From: AG2 sp036493735
GTDB lineage: Bacteria > Gemmatimonadota > Gemmatimonadetes > Gemmatimonadales > Gemmatimonadaceae
DNA length: 64,000 bases
Assembly (NCBI GenBank): GCA_036493735.1
Contig: DASXPH010000020.1
Coordinates: 49,949-113,948, forward strand
Reading direction: 5' to 3'
The notes beneath the pieces are model-generated. The model ran no database searches. It had not been told where the DNA came from and saw only the letters and a program-made list of their open reading frames with translations. The position numbers were made by a program, and so were the translations under genes. Of the stretch, positions 19,052-27,200 are shown one piece after another (within the stretch, counting starts at the first letter, position 1; each line of letters opens with the position of its first letter).

Positions 19052-19900
19052 TCAATTCTTTGTAGCCGTACCGGTGGCAAGATCGAGCGTATACGTGTCC
19101 GTACCGATGTTCATCGTCACGAACTCAGTGCCGTTAAAGGTGACCGTCACAGTCTTGTCGATGGTGAAGGACTTCGACAGGCCACTCTTCACGACGCTGC
19201 CGGTGCCGACGACGTGACGGGTAATCGACCCCGATGCAGGCCAGGGATTGCTCGACCGTGGGAGGTCGACGACGACACTATTGATCGAGACATTGTCGGT
19301 CGTGTGGTAAGTGCGCTTCGCGTCGGCGAACTGGCGATAGCCGCCATCGTTGCGCGTACCCGCACCATTCCACGTTCGCAACGTCTCGGCGCCGAGAAGG
19401 CCGGAGACCGTCAGGCTCCGATCGCGGCTCACGGTGTCCGCCCCCGTGTCGACGACGTGCACGCCGGCGACGTTCACGTGGAAGTTCGCTGAATCGGTGG
19501 TGCTGGCGCTATATGCCGCCTGCGCCGTGTTGCTCGCATCGAAGAACGCGTAGTCGCGGTTCAGCGTCAGACCGCCGGAGGTGATGGGCGGGCAGGTGAA
19601 GCGTCCGGTGGTCGAGCTGTAGGTACACGCACCAGAGAACGTCCAGCTATAGCTCGGGGCGGCTACTGGCGTCCGGTTCAACATCAGCCCACCACCGGCA
19701 ACGTTTTGCACGGCGCCGCCGGACATCGTCATGTCCGAAGCGGTCAGAATACTGATGTCTTCCGCCGTAGCGTCAGAAGCCGAGATGGCGGCTGCCTGGC
19801 TGACATCGGCCTGGGTGATCTGGATCGGGCTTGTGCTGTCCGAGCTACACGCGGCGATCGCGAACGCGATCGGTACGAAGACAAGGAGTGAGCGTTTCAT
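19052..19900 (-). CDS. Hypothetical lipoprotein
   Basis: A 282-residue protein of no family I recognise. The ATG (complement of 19898-19900) is preceded by GAGGAAT, the same type of ribosome site as the first susD. The signal peptide ends in AIAAC with the lipid cysteine at residue 18, followed by a Ser/Asp/Thr linker (SSDSTSPIQ). The mature part is rich in Thr, Ser and Asn with alternating polar/hydrophobic strands, suggesting an all-beta secreted domain; SWTFSGACTYSSTTGRFTCP could form one disulfide. The C-terminus ends in TYTLDLATGTATKN. A surface or periplasmic location is the only inference I can support. Confidence 0.8.
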   Translation of the reverse strand: MKRSLLVFVPIAFAIAACSSDSTSPIQITQADVSQAAAISASDATAEDISILTASDMTMSGGAVQNVAGGGLMLNRTPVAAPSYSWTFSGACTYSSTTGRFTCPPITSGGLTLNRDYAFFDASNTAQAAYSASTTDSANFHVNVAGVHVVDTGADTVSRDRSLTVSGLLGAETLRTWNGAGTRNDGGYRQFADAKRTYHTTDNVSINSVVVDLPRSSNPWPASGSITRHVVGTGSVVKSGLSKSFTIDKTVTVTFNGTEFVTMNIGTDTYTLDLATGTATKN

Positions 19901-20117
19901 TGGATTCCTCGTTCGAAGTGGAAGGATTGCGGGCGGGAAACGTTGGGCGAGATGCCGAGCGTTCGTTCCTCCTGCCTCGCTTCGCACGTTCGACGTCGAC
20001 AGCGTACTCGTCGTTACGTGATATTCCGCACACCTGATAGTTTTTTGCGCGATCTTTGTTTTCGCCACGAGCCGGACTTTTCATCCTCTCCGAGCCACCG
20101 CCTCATCTGATTCCACC

Positions 20118-22238
20118 ATGGCAACGCACGCCGCTCCGAAGCAGGTTCGTTCCCGATCGATGACGTCCGAGGGCCCGTTCGATTGGCGCCGCATCGCCTA
20201 CACCGCGATGGTGTCGCGCGCGCTGGACGACGTCGAAGAGGCCACGAATCGCAACAAGGCGTCGGTGCCGCGCGAGCATCTCGTGCTCTATCAGTTCTCG
20301 GCGCGTGGTCACGAAGTGGCGCAAGTGATTCTTGGAGCGCTGCTCACGCATCCGCGCGACGCCGCGAGCGCCTACTATCGCTCGCGGCCGCTGCTGCTCT
20401 CCTTGGGTCTCTCGATCGAGGACGCGCTCGCGAGCCCGCTTGGGCGCTCGGGAGGATTCAGCGACGGCCGCGACATCGGTGTCGTCTGCAACCTGCCGCG
20501 GAAGGATGGACCGATCGTACTGCCGATGTCTGGCGACGTCGGCTCGCAATACACGCCCTGCGCCGGATGGTCACAGTCGATTTTGTATCACCGCGACGTG
20601 CTCGGCGACGAATCGTATCGCGGCGCGATTGGGGTCGTACTCGGCGGCGAGGGCTCCGTTGCGACAAACGGCTTCTGGTCATCGCTCACCATGGCGACGA
20701 CGCTGAAGCTGCCGATGGTCTTCTACATCGAAGACAACGGGCTCGGCATCTCCGTGCGCGGTGAGATGCAGACGCCGGGCGGCAACATCGCGAAGAACCT
20801 CGCGTCGTTTGAAAATTTGCTGATCCGCGACGGCGACGGCACCGATCCCGCCGAGACGGCGCGATTACTCAAGGAGTGCGTCGAGCACGCACGCGCTGGA
20901 AAGGGTCCGGCGCTCCTGCATGTCACCGTGCCGCGGCTCTGCAGCCACTCCGGCCCCGACAATCAGCGCGGCTATCGCACCGACGAAGAGATTGCCGCCG
21001 ACTTCACCCGGGATCCCCTCCCGAAATTGCGTCGCCATCTCGTACCTCGGATACTTTCGGCCGCGGCGTGGAAGGAGATCGAGGCCGAGGTACAGCGCGA
21101 CGTGGACGAGGGATTGCGCAAGGCGCGCGCTCGTCCGCCCGCCGATCCCAGTAGCGTTCGGCAGTACCTCTTCGAGGAACCAGGCGAGCCGGCGATCGTC
21201 GGTGGCCTGCGCGCGGACGAACGTTCCGCGCTGGATGGCAGCGAGAATGCTCGCGAGGATGGCGAGGTCGTACGCTTCGCTGAAGCGGTCCGTCGCACGT
21301 TACGTCGTGAGCTCGAGTTGAACCCCAAGTGCATCGTCTTCGGCGAGGACGTCGGTCGCAAGGGAGGCGTTCATCTCGTCACGGAGGGGCTGCAGCGTCA
21401 ATTCGGGGAATCTCGCGTCTTCGATACGAGCTTGTCTGAAGAAGGGATCATCGGCCGTGCCGTTGGTATGGCCATTGGCGGTCTCATGCCGGTGGCCGAG
21501 ATCCAGTTCCGGAAGTATGCCGATCCAGCAGCCGAACAGTTGAACAATTGTGGAACGATGCGCTGGCGTACGGCGAACCGCTTCGCTGCGCCGATCGTGG
21601 TGCGCATGCCTGGCGGATTCGGCAAGGATGTCGGGGATCCCTGGCACAGCCTGAGCGACGAAGTCCGATTCGTCCACTCGTTAGGTTGGCGGGTTGTCAT
21701 CCCGTCGAACGCCGCCGACGCGGTCGGATTGCTGCGCACGGCAATGCGAAGTGGGAACCCAACCATGTTCTTCGAGCATCGGTCGCTGCTGATGACCAGT
21801 GATGGCAGCGCACGCTATCCCGGCGACGATTACCTGCTGCCACTCGGACAGGCTGCCCGGCTGCGCACCGGCGATGGCGTGACGCTGGTGACGTGGGGCG
21901 CGATGGTCCATCGCTGCGTCGAGGCCGCCGATCGGTTCAAGGATCGTATCGACCTGTTGGATCTCCGTACCCTCATGCCCTGGGATCGTGAACAGGTGTT
22001 GGCCTCCGTTAGCCGGACTGGACGCTGCCTCATCGTTCATGAGGATACGCTCACCGCAGGCTTCGGCGCGGAGATCGCCGCGACCGTGGCGAAGGACACG
22101 TTCTGGGTGCTGGACGCGCCGGTTGAACGTCTGGCCGTAGCGGACGTGCCGATGCCGTACCATTCCGTGCTGCTCGAGGCGGTACTTCCCGACGCGGATC
22201 GAATCGCGGAGCGCATCGAGGCGCTGCTTTCCGTGTGA
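20118..22238 (+). CDS. Thiamine-dependent 2-oxoacid dehydrogenase E1, alpha and beta subunits fused
   Basis: A 706-residue fusion. Residues 1 to about 350 match the E1 alpha subunit: GDVGSQYTPCAGWSQS, then the thiamine-diphosphate GGEGSVATNGFW motif and YIEDNGLGISV. Residues about 370 to 706 match E1 beta: FGEDVGRKGGVHLVTEGL, SLSEEGIIGRAVGMAIGG, EIQFRKYADPAAEQ and VVRMPGGFGKDVGDPWHS. It would decarboxylate pyruvate or a branched-chain 2-oxoacid and pass the acyl group to a lipoyl E2. No E2 or E3 gene is nearby, so the partners are encoded elsewhere. ATG 20118 is used; ATG 20160 is an alternative with nothing conserved in between. Confidence 0.92.
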   Translation: MATHAAPKQVRSRSMTSEGPFDWRRIAYTAMVSRALDDVEEATNRNKASVPREHLVLYQFSARGHEVAQVILGALLTHPRDAASAYYRSRPLLLSLGLSIEDALASPLGRSGGFSDGRDIGVVCNLPRKDGPIVLPMSGDVGSQYTPCAGWSQSILYHRDVLGDESYRGAIGVVLGGEGSVATNGFWSSLTMATTLKLPMVFYIEDNGLGISVRGEMQTPGGNIAKNLASFENLLIRDGDGTDPAETARLLKECVEHARAGKGPALLHVTVPRLCSHSGPDNQRGYRTDEEIAADFTRDPLPKLRRHLVPRILSAAAWKEIEAEVQRDVDEGLRKARARPPADPSSVRQYLFEEPGEPAIVGGLRADERSALDGSENAREDGEVVRFAEAVRRTLRRELELNPKCIVFGEDVGRKGGVHLVTEGLQRQFGESRVFDTSLSEEGIIGRAVGMAIGGLMPVAEIQFRKYADPAAEQLNNCGTMRWRTANRFAAPIVVRMPGGFGKDVGDPWHSLSDEVRFVHSLGWRVVIPSNAADAVGLLRTAMRSGNPTMFFEHRSLLMTSDGSARYPGDDYLLPLGQAARLRTGDGVTLVTWGAMVHRCVEAADRFKDRIDLLDLRTLMPWDREQVLASVSRTGRCLIVHEDTLTAGFGAEIAATVAKDTFWVLDAPVERLAVADVPMPYHSVLLEAVLPDADRIAERIEALLSV

Positions 22239-22262
22239 TCTGAATCACAGGGAAATTCCTGC

Positions 22263-22291
22263 TTGATGGCCCGCGCTGCGCGCGGTACGAT
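22263..22291 (+). promoter_or_regulatory. Candidate sigma70-type promoter of the GTPase operon
   Basis: TTGATG (22263-22268) and TACGAT (22286-22291) are separated by exactly 17 bp, each matching four of six consensus positions. They lie 48 bp upstream of the GTG of the first GTPase-like gene and just after the stop of the E1 gene. The spacer is a GC-only stretch. Confidence 0.4.
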
Positions 22292-22339
22292 TCGCGAGGA
22301 AACGAGTGGTGACGCGAGTCGCGCAAAGGGGCGTGGGGC

Positions 22340-23098
22340 GTGCAAAGCGAACGACGGCGTTCGATCATACTCTGGGGGCCACCGGGCTCCGGCAAGTCGC
22401 TCTACCTCACGTCGCTCGTTATGTGGCTGACGCGGGAGCATAACGAGCGCCCGCTCGCCGTTCTTCCCGCCGATGATGCCGCCGCCCGATGGGTCGCGCG
22501 GCGCAGCGTCCCGCATCCCGAGGGCGTCGCCCTCGTCGACGCCGGGGCCGCGCCGGCCAACCCGCTGTTTCGCATTTACTCAATCACGAGGACGCCCGAC
22601 GCTGCCGGCCGGAGGTCGTCGCTCGTCGGCGAACTGACCCCGTGCGATGCCGGCGCTGGGGAGCCGCAGCCGCGTGGGATGGCCGACGCCGTCGGCGTAA
22701 TGCTCCTCCTTCCTGCCACCACGATGGCGACGAGCCCCGAGGCACGCGACGCTTGCGTCTCCTGGTTCACGACGACCCTCGCGCGCTTGCCTGAGCAGGT
22801 GGGCTCGCCGCCGCCGGCGGTGTCATTGCCAGTTGCGGTGTGTCTGACCCAAACAGACGAAGCGCCCGACGCGACTCGCCGTGATGCGAGCCGTTGGCTC
22901 GAGAGCTTCGGCGCCGAGATGCTGCGCGCTCTGCGCGCCCATTGCGGGCGTTTCGCCGTGTTCAAAATCTCCTCAACGGGCCGTGCGCCACGCAAACGCG
23001 ATGGTGTTGACGTCATCATCGGCGCGCCGGAGCCACGTGGCGTGCTTGCCCCGATCCGATGGGTTCTGGGCGAAGCCACACGGGAGACCGCCGCGTGA
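22340..23098 (+). CDS. P-loop GTPase-like protein (first gene of a three-gene operon)
   Basis: A 252-residue cytosolic protein starting at GTG 22340. Walker A is WGPPGSGKS (G13-S20) after a hydrophobic strand SIILW. VGVMLLLPATTM is a likely core strand. CLTQTDEAPD at residues 170-173 aligns with the guanine-specificity motif (N/T)KxD but has Q for K, and FKISSTG could be the G5 loop. No typical G3 DxxG is obvious. I read it as a divergent GTPase, possibly nucleotide-binding only. It pairs with the canonical GTPase encoded next, with which it overlaps (GTGA), and shares the layout strand-WG-P-loop with it. The precise function is unknown. Confidence 0.75.
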   Translation: MQSERRRSIILWGPPGSGKSLYLTSLVMWLTREHNERPLAVLPADDAAARWVARRSVPHPEGVALVDAGAAPANPLFRIYSITRTPDAAGRRSSLVGELTPCDAGAGEPQPRGMADAVGVMLLLPATTMATSPEARDACVSWFTTTLARLPEQVGSPPPAVSLPVAVCLTQTDEAPDATRRDASRWLESFGAEMLRALRAHCGRFAVFKISSTGRAPRKRDGVDVIIGAPEPRGVLAPIRWVLGEATRETAA

Positions 23099-24573
23099 GA
23101 CTGACGCCGACCGGAACGCAGCGTCGGGTGGCTGTCGCCGAAGAGCGGCGACGCACGATCGTGCTTTGGGGCGCCGCCGACAGCGGCAAGAGCGGATTGA
23201 TTGGGGCGCTTCGCAGTGAGGGCACGAAGACTGTCGGCGAGCGCTGGACGCTGGATCTCACCGACGCGTCGCCGGACACGATCGCGTACGCCGACAGCGC
23301 GTCACTCGCCCTCAGGCTCCGCGACGTCAAGGAAACCGCCATCCGCCGCCCCGAGCGGGCATTCACCGTCACGGTTCGCCGTTATGCGGGACGCACACTG
23401 ACCGCGGCCACTGATCTCACGGTGCTCGACCCGCGCGGCGAGCTCGCGCCTGAGCCTGCCGTTCCCAATGCCCGGCGAACGATCGGCGCCGTGCGGACCG
23501 CCGATGGCATCCTGTGGCTGCTCGAGGCGCCAATCGGGGGCGTGATGCCGGCGTCGAATCGGATCGCCATACTTCGACAAGTCACCGCGATGCTCGACGC
23601 GGCGGCGATGACGGAGATAGCAGTCCCGCTGATCATCGGGCTCACCAAGATCGATCGGCTGCCCCAGCAGGAGATGAATCGGCTGCGCGAGGCGCCCGAG
23701 GAAGCATTGCGCGCGATACTCGGTGACGCGGCCTTCGGCTGGCTGCTCGCGGCATTTCCACGCTTGCACTGCTTTGCTTTCTCCGCGGCAGGTACGGTCC
23801 GCAACGCCGCACGGCCCGTCGGCCTCACCTCGATACTCGATTGGTTTACCGACGAGTGGCGTCGCGAAGAGCAGGCAGCGGACACCGCCCGCACGCGAGC
23901 GCGCAGGTCGGCGCAGGTTGCGCAGGTGCGACGTCGCGCTCCCCTTGCCGCGAGTGTCGTGGCCGTGGCTTCTATCATTGGATTCGCCGGCGTCGCCGCG
24001 GCCCGGTTGCTTGGTCAGCATGGTTCAACGTGGTCCACCGCCGCCGGTTCCGTCGTGACGCAGGGCGCGACGGCGGCGTCGCAGCCACACGCCGCTGACA
24101 GCAGCGCTCGTGTCGACAGCACCGCGCATATCGACAGCGCCGAAATCCCGTCCGTAGCCTCCGCCGTCGCGGCCCTCGAGCGTGGCGATCCCTTACGCGC
24201 AGTGCAGGCTCTGAGCGCGCTGCGGCTGCCGGACAGCAGCGCGCAGCGTTATGCAGCGGACAGTGTGCTCGCCGCCGCCGCAATGCGCGGCACGGAGCAA
24301 CTGCTGAACGAGCGCACGCCGTCGACCGATAGCCTGCTCTCGATCGTTTCCGCCACGAGTCAGGCGATCGCGCGGGCGCATCCGGGAACGGCCGTACTCG
24401 CTCCCCTCTCGCTCGCCCGCGCGGGCGCGTGCATCGGCGGCCGGCTTGCCTGCCCCGCCGATCAGGTGCGCGAAGACCTGGCGTGGGCGTTGCTGTTAGG
24501 CACGCCCGCCGAGCAGGATCAGGCCCGCCGTTTGCGCGCCGCGCTCGTCGGTGACACGGTGCAGGTCCGATGA
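23095..24573 (+). CDS. Membrane-anchored GTPase with extracytoplasmic tail
   Basis: A 492-residue protein. The GTG at 23095 overlaps the previous stop. The G domain has G1 GAADSGKS (26-33), G3 DPRG (112-115) preceded by the strand DLTVL, G4 TKID (184-187) and a G5-like FSAAG. A basic segment (ARTRARRSAQVAQVRRRA) leads to one hydrophobic helix at about 283-306 (LAASVVAVASIIGFAGVAA). A Ser/Thr/Ala/Asp-rich linker and an alanine-rich helical tail follow. By the positive-inside rule the GTPase is cytoplasmic and the tail lies outside. It shares the WG-GxxxxGKS start with its neighbour, suggesting duplication or a paired heterodimer. Confidence 0.8.
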   Translation: MRLTPTGTQRRVAVAEERRRTIVLWGAADSGKSGLIGALRSEGTKTVGERWTLDLTDASPDTIAYADSASLALRLRDVKETAIRRPERAFTVTVRRYAGRTLTAATDLTVLDPRGELAPEPAVPNARRTIGAVRTADGILWLLEAPIGGVMPASNRIAILRQVTAMLDAAAMTEIAVPLIIGLTKIDRLPQQEMNRLREAPEEALRAILGDAAFGWLLAAFPRLHCFAFSAAGTVRNAARPVGLTSILDWFTDEWRREEQAADTARTRARRSAQVAQVRRRAPLAASVVAVASIIGFAGVAAARLLGQHGSTWSTAAGSVVTQGATAASQPHAADSSARVDSTAHIDSAEIPSVASAVAALERGDPLRAVQALSALRLPDSSAQRYAADSVLAAAAMRGTEQLLNERTPSTDSLLSIVSATSQAIARAHPGTAVLAPLSLARAGACIGGRLACPADQVREDLAWALLLGTPAEQDQARRLRAALVGDTVQVR

Positions 24574-25535
24574 AGCGCGCGGTGTGGATCGTGGGGTGTA
24601 TTGTCGCTACGGCGTGCGCCGAGTCCCACGGCGCCAGCGTCAGCGACAGCGTCGCCGGCGAGACCATGCTGCTTCGCCTGCGCAACGTGGCCCTCGACGA
24701 GTCGCTGCGAGTCGTGCGGAGCGTGACCGAGCGTCAGACCGTCGAGAAGGACCTGCTCGTTCGCGAGGTCCACAGCTTCGACTACTTCATGCAGCAGCTG
24801 CAGGACGAGTTTCGAAAGATCAGAATTCTTCAACAGCAGGCCGGGTCCCTCGATCCACGTGGCGATCCGCTGTCGAGCGTGGAATCGGAGCGCACCGAGA
24901 TCCTGCGCGCGGCGCGCGCGGCACGCACTCGACTCGCCCATCTCGAGGCGGCCGCCGAACAGCAGGGACGACAGCTCGCCGCATTACGCGACAGCGTCCG
25001 GGCAAGCGCCGACAGCGCGCTCGCCGACGGATCGGCCCGAGACTCGAGCCGCACGGCGCTGGCGAGCGTGCGCGTGCTCGTTGCCGATCTGCGCATGCGC
25101 CTCGATGATCTGCAGCACCAGGTGGATTCACTCACCTCCTACTCTCGAGCGCTGCATGACGAGAATGAACGTCTCACGGCAGTGATCACGGCGAACGCGG
25201 TGCGGGACAGCACCGTGTACTACGTCGTCGGGACGCGCAAGCAACTGCTCGACTGGCATCTCGCGCGCGAATCGGGCGGCGTGCCCGTGACGGGCTGGGG
25301 CCGCGTTCTGCAGCCTGCCGACCTCCGCGACAGCACGCACTTCACCGTCGGCCACATTCGCAATCGCGTCATCAAGCTCGACGAGGCACGAGAGTATCAG
25401 ATCCTCACCCCTCAGCCCACGAGCGCGCTCGAAACCCACGTCGCGCCCGACGGAACGTTCAAAGGGAGCCTCCACATTCGGGAGCCAGACGCGTTCTGGC
25501 GTGGGGACAAGTGGCTCGTCGTTCTCGTTAGGTAG
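24570..25535 (+). CDS. Coiled-coil lipoprotein of the GTPase operon
   Basis: A 321-residue protein whose ATG overlaps the GTPase stop (ATGA). The signal peptide has lipobox VATAC, with the lipidated Cys at residue 16. Residues about 35 to 210 are heptad-rich (LRNVALDESLRVV, ILRAARAARTRLAHLEAAAE, VADLRMRLDDLQHQVDSL) and predicted coiled coil. The C-terminal domain starts with YYVVGTRKQLLDWHLARE and ends TFKGSLHIREPDAFWRGDKW. From memory, a yYviGTkkeL-type C-terminal domain also follows coiled coils in Bacteroidetes lipoproteins of unknown role. It would be the envelope partner of the two GTPases. The stop TAG lies in a CGTTAGG copy. Confidence 0.8.
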   Translation: MKRAVWIVGCIVATACAESHGASVSDSVAGETMLLRLRNVALDESLRVVRSVTERQTVEKDLLVREVHSFDYFMQQLQDEFRKIRILQQQAGSLDPRGDPLSSVESERTEILRAARAARTRLAHLEAAAEQQGRQLAALRDSVRASADSALADGSARDSSRTALASVRVLVADLRMRLDDLQHQVDSLTSYSRALHDENERLTAVITANAVRDSTVYYVVGTRKQLLDWHLARESGGVPVTGWGRVLQPADLRDSTHFTVGHIRNRVIKLDEAREYQILTPQPTSALETHVAPDGTFKGSLHIREPDAFWRGDKWLVVLVR

Positions 25536-25558
25536 GTCAATCCAACGAGCTGCGCCAC

Positions 25559-26068
25559 TCAAATCGCCTTGAAGACCTCGAACGGCTGTTTGCAGCCCGA
25601 GCAGTACGCAATCGCCTTGCACGCCGTCGACCCAAACTCGCTTCGAAGCGTCGTCTCCAACGACTGGCAGTACGGGCAGCGCATCCGCTCGGCGACCGAC
25701 GGTGCTCGCGTCAGGCTCATGAGCGAGTCTCCTGTCGCCGGGCCGGGCGGGGCGATTCCGTAGGCTTCCAGCTTCTGCTTCGCTCCGGCACTCAGCCAGT
25801 CCGTGGTCCACGCCGGGGCGTACACCGTCTCGACGTTCACCGCGGCGATACCGTGCGCGACGAGCGCGGCCCGAATGTCCTCCTCGATCACGCGCATCGC
25901 CGGACAACCGGAGTACGTCGGGGTGATCGTCACGGTCACCTCGTCGTCTTCGACGCGCGCGTCGCGGATGATACCCAGCTCGACGACGCTCAGCACCGGG
26001 ACCTCGGGATCCTTCACCTCGTCCAGGATCTCGAAAATCTCGTCCCGAGTCGTACCGGTGGCGCTCAC
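25559..26068 (-). CDS. paaD: Phenylacetyl-CoA epoxidase maturation protein PaaD
   Basis: A 169-residue protein. The N-terminal MIP18/DUF59 domain has DEVKDPEVPVLSVVELGI and the cysteine in TPTYSGCPAM. The C-terminal zinc-ribbon-like segment has CPYC and CSGC pairs. PaaD helps assemble the metal or Fe-S centres of the PaaABC(E) monooxygenase. The GTG start (complement of 26066-26068) overlaps the paaC stop. It is the last gene of paaA-B-C-D and converges with the GTPase-operon lipoprotein 23 bp away. No paaE follows it. Confidence 0.93.
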   Translation of the reverse strand: MSATGTTRDEIFEILDEVKDPEVPVLSVVELGIIRDARVEDDEVTVTITPTYSGCPAMRVIEEDIRAALVAHGIAAVNVETVYAPAWTTDWLSAGAKQKLEAYGIAPPGPATGDSLMSLTRAPSVAERMRCPYCQSLETTLRSEFGSTACKAIAYCSGCKQPFEVFKAI

Positions 26069-26838
26069 CAGGATGCCCCGGGGTGCGAGCGTGCGACGAT
26101 CTGCATCTCGGCGAGCATGTGGCCGAGGTGCTCCGTGTGGCGACCCTGCCGTCCGCCCCGCTGCATGTATGCCGAGTCTGGAATCGTTAGGCCCGCTCGC
26201 CCGAGGACGTCGCGGACGGTAGACTGCCAGGAGCTCTCGAGCGGTGACGGATCGACACCGAAGCCGGACTGCGCGACCGCGCGATCCACGTCGTCGGCAA
26301 GAAAGAGCTCACCCGTGTACGGCCAGAGATCGTCGACAGCGCTCTGCGCCCGTGCACGGCTCTCCGTCGTCCCGCCGCCGAGCTTGAGCACCCAGTCGGC
26401 ACTGTGGCGCACGTGATAGCGGAGCTCCTTCACCGCTTTCGCGGCGACGCCAGCCACATCGGCGTCCGTGCTGCGCTGCAGCGACTCGGCCTGGAGCAGC
26501 GCGAAGACCGAGTAGAGAAGCTGCCGGACGATCGTGACCGCGAAGTCGCCCTTCTGCATCTCCACGAGCAGCGCATTGCGATAGTCGATGGCGTCGCGGA
26601 GATAGGCGAGCGCGTCAGCGTCCCGACCCTTCCCTTCGATCCGGGCGGCGAGGCCAAGCAGCAGGTTGGCCTGGCCAATCAGATCGAGAGCGATATTCGC
26701 CAGGGCGATGTCTTCCTCGAGAATCGGCGCGTGGCCGCACCACTCCGACAGGCGATGCCCGAGCACGAGTCGGTCATCGCCGAGGCGAAGCAGATACTCG
26801 AATTCGTTAGGCACGGCGGCCGGCGACACGCTCACCAT
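26065..26838 (-). CDS. paaC: Phenylacetyl-CoA epoxidase structural subunit PaaC
   Basis: A 257-residue all-helical ferritin-like protein (EYLLRLGDDRLVLGHRLSEW, EEDIALANIALDLIGQANLL, DFAVTIVRQLLYS). PaaC is the non-catalytic partner of PaaA in the diiron epoxidase that attacks the phenylacetyl-CoA ring. The ATG is complementary to 26836-26838 and overlaps the paaB stop (TGATG). It carries a VPNEF in which the codons contain GCCTAACG. Confidence 0.94.
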   Translation of the reverse strand: MVSVSPAAVPNEFEYLLRLGDDRLVLGHRLSEWCGHAPILEEDIALANIALDLIGQANLLLGLAARIEGKGRDADALAYLRDAIDYRNALLVEMQKGDFAVTIVRQLLYSVFALLQAESLQRSTDADVAGVAAKAVKELRYHVRHSADWVLKLGGGTTESRARAQSAVDDLWPYTGELFLADDVDRAVAQSGFGVDPSPLESSWQSTVRDVLGRAGLTIPDSAYMQRGGRQGRHTEHLGHMLAEMQIVARSHPGASW

Positions 26839-27182
26839 CAGATCCTGATCCCGCGCGGGACCTTGTAGAACTGGGGATGCCGGTATGGCTTGTCGTTCCC
26901 TGGGTCGAAGAAGGGGCCCATGTCGTCCGGCGTCGATGCGGTGATCTCGATCGAAGGCACCACCCAGATGCTCACGGCTTCACCGCGCCGCGCGTACACA
27001 TCGCGCGCGTTCTGCAGCGCCGACTCGGCATCCACGGCGTGCACGCTCCCGGCGTGCTCGTGGGGCTCACCGCCGGGCGGCTGCACGAACACCTCCCAGA
27101 GCGGCCATTGGCTGTCCGCTGGCGCGCTCGTTCCATCGCCTGATGTCGCTCGCGTCGTGCTGTCGTTGGCCATTGTCGTCAT
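26838..27182 (-). CDS. paaB: Phenylacetyl-CoA epoxidase subunit PaaB
   Basis: A 114-residue small subunit. WPLWEVFVQPPGGEPHEHAG followed by SVHAVDAESALQNARDVYAR and a C-terminal DPGNDKPYRHPQFYKVPRG match PaaB closely. It bridges PaaA/PaaC heterodimers. It starts at the ATG complementary to 27180-27182, 18 bp after the paaA stop, and overlaps paaC by one base. Confidence 0.94.
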   Translation of the reverse strand: MTTMANDSTTRATSGDGTSAPADSQWPLWEVFVQPPGGEPHEHAGSVHAVDAESALQNARDVYARRGEAVSIWVVPSIEITASTPDDMGPFFDPGNDKPYRHPQFYKVPRGIRI

Positions 27183-27200
27183 GAGAAGGCGGCCCTTTCG

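Noticed and set aside
22340..25535. GTPase operon as part of a type VI secretion or gliding machinery
   Set aside because: No TssB/C, Hcp, VgrG, MglA-MglB or Gld-type neighbours; the membrane and lipoprotein topology alone is not enough.
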